Assembly: GCA_903929755.1 (NCBI GenBank)
Contig: CAIYVZ010000160.1
Location: 62,001 to 126,000 of the forward strand
Reading direction: 5' to 3'
From: an uncultured Acidobacteriia bacterium
GTDB taxonomy: Bacteria; Acidobacteriota; Terriglobia; Bryobacterales; Bryobacteraceae
Length of the DNA: 64,000 nt
Positions 34,348 to 43,100 of the stretch are shown one piece after another. Within the stretch, counting starts at the first letter, position 1, and each line of letters starts with the position of its first letter. The notes beneath the pieces are model-generated. The model worked only from the letters and a program-made list of their open reading frames with translations, had not been told where the DNA came from and searched no databases. The translations under genes and the position numbers were made by a program.

Positions 34348-35287
34348 GCCCGATCCCGAACTCCCCTTCCAGGTCGTACTTCATGCCGTGGACCGTCCCC
34401 TGCCCATTCGCAATGCAGAGTTTCCGCGTCCGCACATCCTCCACAAACTTCGGATTCGAAGCCTCCGCCCGCCGGTTCGCAATAATCTGCAACCGCGCCA
34501 CCTCAATCTCCATCGGATCCGTAGCTGTAATCTGATCAAAATCACCCCGAATCAGAGTCTCCGTCGCCGCCGAGATCGATCCGTTCTGCGTCACGATATC
34601 GAACATCAAAGCCTGAGCCCGAACCGTGGTCAAACCATACTCCTGACACAACTGCGTCGCTTTGGAGCTGGTACTCTCCACATGGTCGGCCTGAATCGCC
34701 TGAAACTCCGGAGTCTGCCCCAGCGCATGGAACATTCCGGCCCATGGTTCCAGAAAATGAAAGCGCGCATCCTGAACCGAATTCGCCCAAGCCAACTGCT
34801 CCGCCTTCGGCTGCGCCAGCATGTCCCGCAGCGCCTGCAAATTCTCTCCGAAGATCCCCGAGATCACATCCGCATGCTCCGCAATCATCTGCTGCAGTAA
34901 GGGCTGCAAGCTCCCCTGCCCAAGATTCCACTGCAGAGCCCCAAAGCTCATCCCCATCCCGTCAAAATTGCCCGTCAACCCGCTAAAGCAACCCGGAGGC
35001 GGCGTGGATGTCTCAAACGTCCCGGTAAGCGCGAGGCACCGCGCTGTAACCGGAGCCGACAACAACGGACTAGCCAGCGCCGGAGCCCCAGGAAACAAGA
35101 GGGACCACGTGTGCGGGCCCACAATCCCGTCCACCGTGAGCCCGTTAGCACTCTGGAAAGCCTTTACGGCAGCCTGCACGCCATTGCCGAAAACGCCATC
35201 CACGCCCCCGGAATAAAGCCCCAAATCCGTAAGCCGCTGTTCCAGTTGCCGAACGTCATCGCCAGTAGATCCAGGCTGAAGAGTCAT
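34328..35287 (-). CDS. Peptidoglycan-binding domain protein with unassigned C-terminal domain
   Basis: A 319-residue protein. Residues 1-65 are a PG_binding_1 domain: QPGSTGDDVRQLEQRLTDLGLY, GNGVQAAVKAFQSANGLTVDGIVGPHTWSLL. The C-terminal 240 residues (LTGTFETSTPPPGCFSGLTGNFDGMGMSFGALQWNLGQGSL...) have the look of a lysozyme/chitosanase-like fold with an early Glu in TFET and a later FGALQWN, but the catalytic pattern cannot be confirmed. No signal peptide is visible, so export would need another route, or the protein acts on cell lysis. Divergent from the following TA module. Confidence 0.7.
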   Translation of the reverse strand: MTLQPGSTGDDVRQLEQRLTDLGLYSGGVDGVFGNGVQAAVKAFQSANGLTVDGIVGPHTWSLLFPGAPALASPLLSAPVTARCLALTGTFETSTPPPGCFSGLTGNFDGMGMSFGALQWNLGQGSLQPLLQQMIAEHADVISGIFGENLQALRDMLAQPKAEQLAWANSVQDARFHFLEPWAGMFHALGQTPEFQAIQADHVESTSSKATQLCQEYGLTTVRAQALMFDIVTQNGSISAATETLIRGDFDQITATDPMEIEVARLQIIANRRAEASNPKFVEDVRTRKLCIANGQGTVHGMKYDLEGEFGIGLTPLEA

Positions 35288-35341
35288 GTTGAAATCCTCT
35301 CACAAATGGAACGTTCAAAAAATCGTGAGATAATCAACTCG

Positions 35342-35605
35342 ATGGACGCGATCCTGCAATTGCCCGAAGCTCTGGCCCATCGGCTGCAAAGTCTCGCAGC
35401 CGAGGAGCAAACCAGTCTGGATGGTCTTCTGCGGCGTCTCGTTTCTGAGCATGTCGAGCGGCGGGGCGTTCAGCCCAGCCACCGTTCCATACCTCGCCGA
35501 GATGTCAGCTTCCCTCTCGTCTCCGAGGACCACACCGGAGTAATCCATCCCGTCACAGGCCCGGACCTGGACGAAATGTTCGCCCTTGATGACATCACTT
35601 CCTGA
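35342..35605 (+). CDS. Antitoxin-like protein of a PIN module
   Basis: An 87-residue protein; ATG 35342 is preferred, since upstream residues are antisense to the peptidoglycan-binding gene. The N-terminus MDAILQLPEALAHRLQSLAAEEQTSLDGLLRRLVSEHVERR reads as a ribbon-helix-helix or short helical antitoxin, with an acidic C-terminal end (GPDLDEMFALDD) suited to cover a toxin. It overlaps the PIN gene by 17 bases. Family identity rests on context and composition. Confidence 0.7.
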   Translation: MDAILQLPEALAHRLQSLAAEEQTSLDGLLRRLVSEHVERRGVQPSHRSIPRRDVSFPLVSEDHTGVIHPVTGPDLDEMFALDDITS

Positions 35606-36020
35606 TGTGAATGTCCTGCTGGCGCTGGTCGCAGGAGGACACGAACACCACCTTCCAGCCAAGGCCTGGTTCATCGCACAAGGTGCCGATTCAGTGGCCA
35701 TCTGTCGGGTTACTCAGATGGGGCTCCTGCGCCTCCTGACAAATCCCAAAGTACTCCCCGCCGGCGCATTCACGATTCGCAATTCATGGGATATCTCCCA
35801 TGAATTGCTCGCGGATAGACGCGTCTTCTTTGAGTACGAGCCCCCGGAGTTGGAATCCACTTGGGCAAACATGATGAACCGTCCCAACATAGGACCATCC
35901 AGTTGGACCGATGCTTACCTGGCCGCCTTCGCCCGCAAATCCGACTACGAGTTAGTTACCTTTGATCAGGGCTTCCGTCGCTGGAGCGATGCAACCCGTA
36001 CGCTACTCCTCCACGCGTAG
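35589..36020 (+). CDS. VapC-like PIN domain toxin
   Basis: A 143-residue PIN domain ribonuclease. ATG 35589 gives MTSLPDVNVLLALVAGGHEHHLPAKAWF; a TTG three bases earlier is possible. Acidic site residues are Asp6 in PDVNVLLAL, the Asp in SWTDAYLAAFA and the Asp in ELVTFDQGFRRW. The branch (P-D-V-N-V-L, TQMGLLRLLTN) is a common TA PIN family. Overlap with the antitoxin and its position after a short gene support a TA pair. Convergent to the sulfatase gene, 12 bases apart. Confidence 0.88.
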   Translation: MTSLPDVNVLLALVAGGHEHHLPAKAWFIAQGADSVAICRVTQMGLLRLLTNPKVLPAGAFTIRNSWDISHELLADRRVFFEYEPPELESTWANMMNRPNIGPSSWTDAYLAAFARKSDYELVTFDQGFRRWSDATRTLLLHA

Positions 36021-36032
36021 CCACCAGCATCC

Positions 36033-37532
36033 CTACTTCCTCCGAATTCGCCCCAATTCCCCCAACATCCGCGCCACCACCTCCGGATACTCCGCCGCCC
36101 GGTTCGTCGTCTCCCCCGGATCCAGCTTGATGTCGTACAACTGCGGCGTCGGCTCATTCCCCAACTCCGTCGCCGTATTCCGGTCCACCCGGGCCCCCTT
36201 GCCGCCCTCAATCACCTTCCAGTTCCCCTCAACCAGCGACAAAACGCCGGCATGCTCCACCACGCTCGTCCGCGCCGTCTTTGATTTCCCCAGCAACGCC
36301 GGCAGCACATTCACGCCATCCGGACTGGCCCCCGCCGGAACTGGTTGCCCCACTAAAGCCGCCATCGTCGCCAGCAAATCCACCTGACTCACCAGCGCCT
36401 CTGACCGCGTGTCCTTACGAATCTGCCCCGGCCACCGCGCCAGCAGCGGAATCCGTGTCCCGCCATCGAAATTGCTGTACTTCCCGCCCCGATACCGGCC
36501 CGCCGGACGATGCCCGTTCAGCTTCTCCACCGCCTGGTCCTGATACCCGTCATCCACCACAGGTCCGTTATCGCTCGAAAACATCACCAGCGTCTTCTTC
36601 GCCAAACCCAACTGGTCTAACTTATCCAGAATCCGCCCCACTGACCAATCCAGCTCCGCAATCGAATCCCCCCGCGGCCCCATCCCGGTCTTCCCCACAA
36701 ATCGCGAATTCGGCATCCGCGGCACATGGATATCGTGCGTCGCAAAGTACAGGAAAAACGGCCCGGCCTTCTCCCGTTCCAGAAAAGCCTCCGCCTTCCC
36801 GGTAATCGTCCCGGCCATGTCCTCATCCACCCAGAGCGCCTTCTTCCCGCCCTTCATGTACCCGATCCGGCTGACCCCGTTCACAATCGTCTGGTCATGC
36901 CCATGGCTCGGATGCATCTTCAGTAATTCGGGATTCGCCTTGCCCGTAGGCTCCCCCGGAAACGGGTCTTTGTAACTAACCTGAATCGGATCTGCCGGAT
37001 CCAGATTCACCACCCGCCCGTTCTCCACATACACGCACGGAACACGATCCCCCGTAGCGGGAATCAGAAAGGAATAATCGAACCCAAGCTCACGGGGCCC
37101 CGGAGTAATTTCCTGGTTCCAGTCGACCTTGCCGTTGCCCAGACCTAAGTGCCACTTACCCACCACCCCGCACTGATACCCCTTCTGCTTCATCACCGAA
37201 GCCACCGTCGGAGTCCCCGCCGGAATAATCATCGCCGCATCGCCCGGCAGCACCCCGGTCCCCGGCTTGCGCCACGCATACTCGCCCGTAAGCATCGAGT
37301 ACCGCGATGGCGTGCACGTTGCAGACGTCGCATGAGCGTTCGAAAACTGCAGGCCGGCGGCAGCCAGACGATCCAGATTCGGCGTCTTCACCTGAGTCGC
37401 GCCATAGCAACTCAGGTCGCCATAACCCACGTCATCGGCGTAAATCAGGACCACGTTCGGCGGGCGTGCCGCAGCAGAAACGGGAGCGGCCAAAGCCGCC
37501 CCCGCCACACTTAGAAACTCTCGCCGCCTCAT
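36033..37532 (-). CDS. Secreted sulfatase (arylsulfatase A type)
   Basis: A 499-residue type I sulfatase. The N-terminus RRREFLSVAGAALAAPVSA is a twin-arginine-like export signal. Metal ligands are in NVVLIYADDVGYGDLSCYG; the formylglycine site is Cys73 in CTPSR; GKWHLG, FFLYFATHDIHVPR and MFSSDNGPVVDDGYQ complete the active site. The Cys needs a formylglycine-generating enzyme, which is not in this window. The start overlaps the stop of an upstream esterase/propeller gene by four bases, so the two are co-translated, which points to a shared sulfated or esterified substrate. Confidence 0.93.
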   Translation of the reverse strand: MRRREFLSVAGAALAAPVSAAARPPNVVLIYADDVGYGDLSCYGATQVKTPNLDRLAAAGLQFSNAHATSATCTPSRYSMLTGEYAWRKPGTGVLPGDAAMIIPAGTPTVASVMKQKGYQCGVVGKWHLGLGNGKVDWNQEITPGPRELGFDYSFLIPATGDRVPCVYVENGRVVNLDPADPIQVSYKDPFPGEPTGKANPELLKMHPSHGHDQTIVNGVSRIGYMKGGKKALWVDEDMAGTITGKAEAFLEREKAGPFFLYFATHDIHVPRMPNSRFVGKTGMGPRGDSIAELDWSVGRILDKLDQLGLAKKTLVMFSSDNGPVVDDGYQDQAVEKLNGHRPAGRYRGGKYSNFDGGTRIPLLARWPGQIRKDTRSEALVSQVDLLATMAALVGQPVPAGASPDGVNVLPALLGKSKTARTSVVEHAGVLSLVEGNWKVIEGGKGARVDRNTATELGNEPTPQLYDIKLDPGETTNRAAEYPEVVARMLGELGRIRRK

Positions 37533-39181
37533 CTTACGAAGTCAATGCTGGCAATCGTCCGCGAACCCGTCCGCCACTGAGCCACCATCTTGCCCTTGCC
37601 ATCCACTTCGATCAACCGCCGCCCCGTATAGTCATTGATCAGCAAATTTCCGTTCGGCAACTGCGTGAAGCCCGAAGTCCACCCCATCCGAATCGCCGGA
37701 TCCGTCCCGCCAATCGACCGCACAATCTTCCCGGCCGGATCCACTTCCACCAGCTCACCAGGGTTCGACAAACTCATCAGCGTATTCCCGTTTGCCAGCC
37801 GGCGTCCCATATACAGGCGACGAGCTTTTCCATTCGGAGCCTGCCACTGCCAAATAATCTTCCCCGCCTGGTCGACCTCAATAATCCGACCCTCAATCTC
37901 TACCGCAATCAGCGTCGTGCCCGCGTCGGTGCGGTGCGAATTCCGGCTCCGCATCTTCGCCAGGTCGGCGCTCTCATACTTCCAGACCACCTTCTTGTCC
38001 GGCGTCACTTCAATCACTTTGCCCAGCTGCGCATCGCCGATCAGCGTATTCCCGTTCGCCAGCCGTTGCGCCGCCAGAGGATGCTCCACGCCGTCCGAAA
38101 ACTCCCAAACTACCTTGTGGTTCTCATCCAGCTCCACTACCTTCTTCGCCGGATTCCGCGTATACAGAACATGCCCGTTCGGCAGAGCCTGCACATCGTG
38201 GCCGTGGTCATTCGGAGCCGTCCAAAGCACCTTCGCCGAAGGCCACTCAATCTCCGCAATCTCCCCATTCGGACCATGATCCGAAATCAGGATGTGATAC
38301 TTCACCGGCACCGGCTTCAGGTACTTGTCGAACCACGCAATAGCTTTCTCATCAGCCCGCGCCGCGTCCGCGCCCTTGAACCCATGCCCTGCGCCCGACA
38401 TCGTTTCCAGTTCCGCCGTCGCGCCCGCCGCAATCATCTTCTCCACCAGCCAGAGCGACTGCTCATAAGCCACATAGTTATCCGCCGTGCCATGCATCGC
38501 CAGCGTGGGAGCCGCATTCGGATTCACCCAGCTCAGAGGGCTCGACTTGATGTGGTCAATCCGGTTATGGTCCAGATCCCCACCGAGGAACATCGGCAGA
38601 ACTTCCGCCGCGTCCACTGACTTCGAATACGACTGCGTAAAGTCCGTGGGGCCATACTCATCCACCACCGCCTGGACCGCACTCGATTGCTCCGGATGCC
38701 CGCCCGTACCCTCAAACTCCGCCACGCCCGCCGTCAACCCCAGCATCAGCACCAAATGCGCGCCCGCACTCCCGCCCAACGCTCCAATGTGCTCCGTATC
38801 AATCCCGTATTTCCCGGCATTCGCCCGCAGGAACCGAACCGCCGCCTTCACGTCATGCACCGGGGCAGGGAACTGATTCCCCGGAGACAGCCGGTAATTC
38901 GCCGTCGCCGCCACATACCCGTGCTCCGCCAGCTTCACCGCCAGCGCAATGTAGCCCTCTTTCGTGCCGGCGCGGAACCCGCCGCCATGCACCAGCAGAA
39001 CCGCCGGGCGCGGCTTGTCAGAAACCTCTTTCGGACGGATAATGTCCATCGTCTGCCGTCCGCCGACGTTCGTATAAGCAACGTCGCGGTCGGCAATTAC
39101 CGTGGCCGGAACAGGCGGAGCAGCGGGAGCCTGAGCCAACATGGCCGAGGCAACAATCAGAAATAAAGCTGGAAGACGCAT
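37529..39181 (-). CDS. Secreted alpha/beta-hydrolase fused to a PQQ-like beta-propeller
   Basis: A 550-residue protein with signal peptide MRLPALFLIVASAMLAQAPAA. Residues about 35-290 are a BD-FAE/esterase-lipase fold: oxyanion HGGG (65-68), nucleophile Ser138 in GGSAG, Asp in the HGTADNYV region and His in GAGHGF. From about 295 to 550 there are repeats such as GHDVQALPNGHVLYTR, RLANGNTLIGDAQLG, RLANGNTLMSLSNPG and QLPNGNLLINDYTGRRLIEVD, a propeller like that of arylsulfotransferase/PQQ-repeat proteins. Such a fusion is uncommon. It is coupled to the sulfatase by ATGA; together they may process decorated polysaccharides. Substrate unknown. Confidence 0.85.
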   Translation of the reverse strand: MRLPALFLIVASAMLAQAPAAPPVPATVIADRDVAYTNVGGRQTMDIIRPKEVSDKPRPAVLLVHGGGFRAGTKEGYIALAVKLAEHGYVAATANYRLSPGNQFPAPVHDVKAAVRFLRANAGKYGIDTEHIGALGGSAGAHLVLMLGLTAGVAEFEGTGGHPEQSSAVQAVVDEYGPTDFTQSYSKSVDAAEVLPMFLGGDLDHNRIDHIKSSPLSWVNPNAAPTLAMHGTADNYVAYEQSLWLVEKMIAAGATAELETMSGAGHGFKGADAARADEKAIAWFDKYLKPVPVKYHILISDHGPNGEIAEIEWPSAKVLWTAPNDHGHDVQALPNGHVLYTRNPAKKVVELDENHKVVWEFSDGVEHPLAAQRLANGNTLIGDAQLGKVIEVTPDKKVVWKYESADLAKMRSRNSHRTDAGTTLIAVEIEGRIIEVDQAGKIIWQWQAPNGKARRLYMGRRLANGNTLMSLSNPGELVEVDPAGKIVRSIGGTDPAIRMGWTSGFTQLPNGNLLINDYTGRRLIEVDGKGKMVAQWRTGSRTIASIDFVR

Positions 39182-39259
39182 CGTGGCGAATATAACGCAT
39201 CTGAAGGCCTCCGTGCCAACTTATCTGCGCTGGTACTCCAAATGCACTTGGGCGTACCT

Positions 39260-40030
39260 ATGGAATTCGCAGCTGCGCTCGCCCTGATGCTCCTCAGCCA
39301 GCAACCCGTTACAGACGGTACCTGGCTTGCCCCCGTCTACAGCAACGAAGTAACCCGCCCTCTCGACCCGCCCCTCCACGAGCAGCACTACTACGCAGAC
39401 CTCGCCCTGAAACTTCTCATTGACGACCCCCTCCCCGCCCAGTACATCCTCATCGTCGACCGCAACAAAAACGTGCAGGCCATCTTCACCTACTGGATCT
39501 CCCCGGCTCGCCAGGCCCATTTCATAGGAGCCTCGCCCGTTTCCACCGGCAAACCCGGCCGCTTCGATTACTTCACCACCCCCACTGGCGTCTTCGCTCA
39601 CACCCTTGATAATCCCGACTTCCGCGCCGAGGGCACACCGAACGAAAATGGCATCCGGGGCTACGGCAGTAAAGGCATGCGCGTTTTTGACTTCGGCTGG
39701 CAAACTGCCGAGCGCGGCTGGGGACGCGGCGGCACCAGCCTGCTTCGCCTCCAGCTCCACGCCACAGATCCTGACTTGCTGGAATCCCGCCTCGGCACCC
39801 CACAATCCAAAGGCTGCATCCGCATTCCCGCCACCCTGAACATGTTCCTCGACCACTACGGCATTCTCGACGCCGAGTATGATCGGGCCCTGCACGAAGG
39901 CAGGAGTCTCTGGATCCTCTCCAACACCCGCCAGCCAACGGCGTGGTCCGGTCGTTATCTCGTCGTCGTCGATAGCGACCGAACCACCCGGCCGGCCTGG
40001 GCGCTGCCCACTAAAGCCCCAATAAAGTAA
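39260..40030 (+). CDS. L,D-transpeptidase (YkuD family), secreted
   Basis: A 256-residue protein starting MEFAAALALMLLSQQPV; I prefer ATG 39260 to 39242 as it gives a compact signal peptide. The catalytic motif LGTPQSKGCIRIP holds the nucleophile Cys, with the conserved His in LRLQLHATD upstream. The segment ILIVDRNKNVQAIFTYW and FTTPTGVFAHT are typical of the fold. It would make 3-3 peptidoglycan crosslinks or attach proteins in the periplasm. A hairpin terminator lies about 50 bases downstream. Confidence 0.88.
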   Translation: MEFAAALALMLLSQQPVTDGTWLAPVYSNEVTRPLDPPLHEQHYYADLALKLLIDDPLPAQYILIVDRNKNVQAIFTYWISPARQAHFIGASPVSTGKPGRFDYFTTPTGVFAHTLDNPDFRAEGTPNENGIRGYGSKGMRVFDFGWQTAERGWGRGGTSLLRLQLHATDPDLLESRLGTPQSKGCIRIPATLNMFLDHYGILDAEYDRALHEGRSLWILSNTRQPTAWSGRYLVVVDSDRTTRPAWALPTKAPIK

Positions 40031-40078
40031 GCCCCAACAAGAAGCGCCGCCAGCGCCGCAATTCACACATCCGCATCC

Positions 40079-40109
40079 CGCTCTCCAGGCTTGGCCTCCA
40101 GAGCGTTTT
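40079..40109 (+). terminator. Hairpin terminator after the L,D-transpeptidase gene
   Basis: CGCTCT (40079-40084) pairs with AGAGCG (40100-40105), with an inner AGG/CCT helix, and TTTT at 40106-40109. The T-run overlaps the stop codon of the convergent giant gene. Confidence 0.55.
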
Positions 40110-43100
40110 ACTTCTGTACCGGCAACAGTCCTGAGTTACTCGCTACCCCAGCCTGCTGCAGCGTCAGCGCCAGATTGCCGTTCTTCGCCGTTGCCGGCAC
40201 CGTCATGTTGATCTGATACACCCCGACCAACCCCGGCGTCAGCCCCGCAAAGGTATAACTTACCGCCAGCCCGTCCAGCGTGATGGAAGGCGGATTCGCC
40301 ACCGCCGCCGGATCCGTCGGACTCGCCGCCCCGCTCGCCACCGCGGTCTGCGTCAACCCCATCCCGGCCAGGTAGATCACGATTGCTTCCCCAGGTTTCG
40401 CAGGGCTCGCCTCCGTCACCACGCCACCTGCCTGATGCGTAGCGTTCACGAACCCCGTCGGCAACAACGAAAGCCCCGGAGCCGCATCCGCCATCTGCAA
40501 CCCGTCCGGGGTCGTCAGCGCGCCATTTGCGCTGATCACCACCTGATACGGTTGCCCCGTCACCAGTTCCGCCGGAACCTGCACGTTCACCTGGCTCGGC
40601 GTTACCGAAGCGATCGGCGCTTTCAGGCCCCCAATGAACACCGAAGTCCCGCCCAGAATTGTCGGTAGCGGAATTATGGTATTCGTCACTGCCTGGCTCG
40701 CCAAATACTGCCCCTTAATGGAGACCAGCGTTCCCGGAGCGGCTGGCACGCCACCCACCGGATTGTAAATATTCAGCACGGCGTCCCTGTTCAACACAGG
40801 GGCATTATTCGGCGTCACCACGCCCCCAAACTTCACCGTCGCTCCCGCGTATCCGGGCGCGTTCGCCAGCACCGTAATGGTGATCTGCCCCGAAGTTTTC
40901 CGCGGCGTCCAGGTTCCCGCATACCGGCCCGAAGTCGGGTCCAGCGCTACCAGCGGCAGCGGCGGATCTCCGTTTGAGAACGTCGTCACCAGTTGCCCCG
41001 AAGTTACCGGATCTCCGCAATCGCTGGTCAGCGTAATCTCCATCGGTACCGGCCATGAGGCGGGGGCGGAGAAGTTCGTCACCAGCCCCGTCTGCGTCGG
41101 CACAACCTGCTTTGCCACACAGCCCGCAGCTTTCGGCTTCAGCAGTGATGTTGCCACCGCGGGCTGCACAATCAGCGTTACGTTCACGCTGCGCACCCCC
41201 ATCGCCTCAAACGCGTAGTTCACCAGCCCGCGGTAAACCCCCGGCGTCAGCTTCGAAGTATCAATCGCAACAGCTGTTTCCTCTGGCTGTGCAGCCGATG
41301 TGGTCCGCGTCCCCGGCGTCACCACAATCCACGGAATGCCGTCTTCTGTCCACGCCGACCACTGGAACGGCACCGGTACTTTCGAGCCCGTGTATACCTT
41401 CACGCTTTGCGTTGCCGGTTTCCCTCCCACAGAACTGAAGAACACCAGGCCCGCCGGAGCTACGGTCGGTTTCTGTCGCTCCGTTGCCGGAGTTACCGTC
41501 AAAACCACCGTGTAATCCTGCGGGGAATTCGCCACGCCATTCGCCGCCACGCGAATCGTGCCGTAGTAAGTCCCCGCGTTCAGGGCCCCCACCGCCGTCT
41601 CGTCCAGCGAATAATCGATTCGTCCTGGCAGTCCTGGCGATGCCGTCCCGCTCGCCGTCCCCAGCCGCAGAAAATTCCCCTGCGCGACAGACGCCGTCCA
41701 CGTCACCGGTCCACCGTTCTGTGCCGTCACCAGGAACGACGGCGTCGGCCCGGAATAAGCCCCGCCTGCCGGTACTGAAGTCGTCAGCCCTGCCGGAGCC
41801 AGCGTCACCGTTGGGCTTCCCGCTATGTAGTAAGTCACAGGTACGGAAACGCGCCCGCCCGATGTCGTCATGTCGATCTGGCTGTAGTAATACCCCGCCG
41901 CCAGCGAATCCACCGTGACCGTAATCGCCGCCGAAGTTCCAGCCGTCAGAGTCGCGGGAACGTCGCTCACATGGCACCACGGTGCCCCGCAGGAAATGGA
42001 ACCGATCCCCAGGGTGCCGCCTCCTGAATTCGAAATAGTAATACTCTGGCTTAACGCGCCCGGAGCGCTGGATGAACCCGTGAACGCCACTGAGCCCGTG
42101 CCCACCGTAAGCTGCGGCGGGCGTCCCTGCACCAGCGCCGTCACCCCCACCGTCTGGCTCCGGCCCGCACAGGGAGCCGTCGCACACGTCACCGTTACCA
42201 CTCCTGCGTAAGCAGTCGTCGAGCTAACCAGTGCCGCCGCCCCGCTGTTCGGCGCAATATTGAAACTCCCCGGCGTGTTCCCTCGTCCGCCCGTAATATC
42301 CAGCCACGGGACGCTCGCCGTAGCCGTCCAGGCCAGATTCCTGTTCACATCCGTCGATTGCACTCGCACCGTGGCACCTGCCGGCAGCGACGTTGTTCCC
42401 GCCGCCAGCGAAAAAGCCAGCGCGCCGTCCGAGAGAATAATGTCGCCCGTCAAAGGCCGGACTTCCAGCGTGAAACCCGCACTCGCCTTCAGCCCGGTCG
42501 TATCCGTCGCCGTCACCGTGAAACCAAAGTTCCCGGTCGCCGTCGGCGTGCCTCCAATGGCCCCGATCGGCGAGACAGTAATGCCGCCCGGCAGGCTCCC
42601 GTCCGTCACCCCGTACGTGTAGGGCCCAAGCCCTCCCTGGGCCAGCAGCGTCTGTGCCGGATAATCCACCGTCACCATGCCCGCCGGAAGCGCCGAGGGC
42701 GTCAGAATCGTTATCGGCGGAGCTGCAATCACGATACTGAAAGTTCCCGTTACCGCTGTCCCGCTACTGTCCGTCACCCGCCCCGTGAACGTAAATGTCC
42801 CCGTCGTTGTCGGCGTGCCGCTAAAAGATCCCAAACTCGACATCCGCACGCCCTCCGGCAATGCGCCGCCCGCAAGCGAGAAAACATAGGGTGACCCGCC
42901 CCCGGTTGCGCTCAATGACGCGGAGTAGGGTGTATTCACTAAGCCCGTCGGCATCGTCCCCGTCAACGTCAGTACCGGCGCCGGACCGATCAGCAGCGTC
43001 GTGTTTCCCGACGCCGTGTTCCCCAGGGCATCGGACACTGTTACCGAAATCACGTAAGTCCCCGCGCGCTGCGGAATTCCCAACACCAGCCCCTCCGAGG

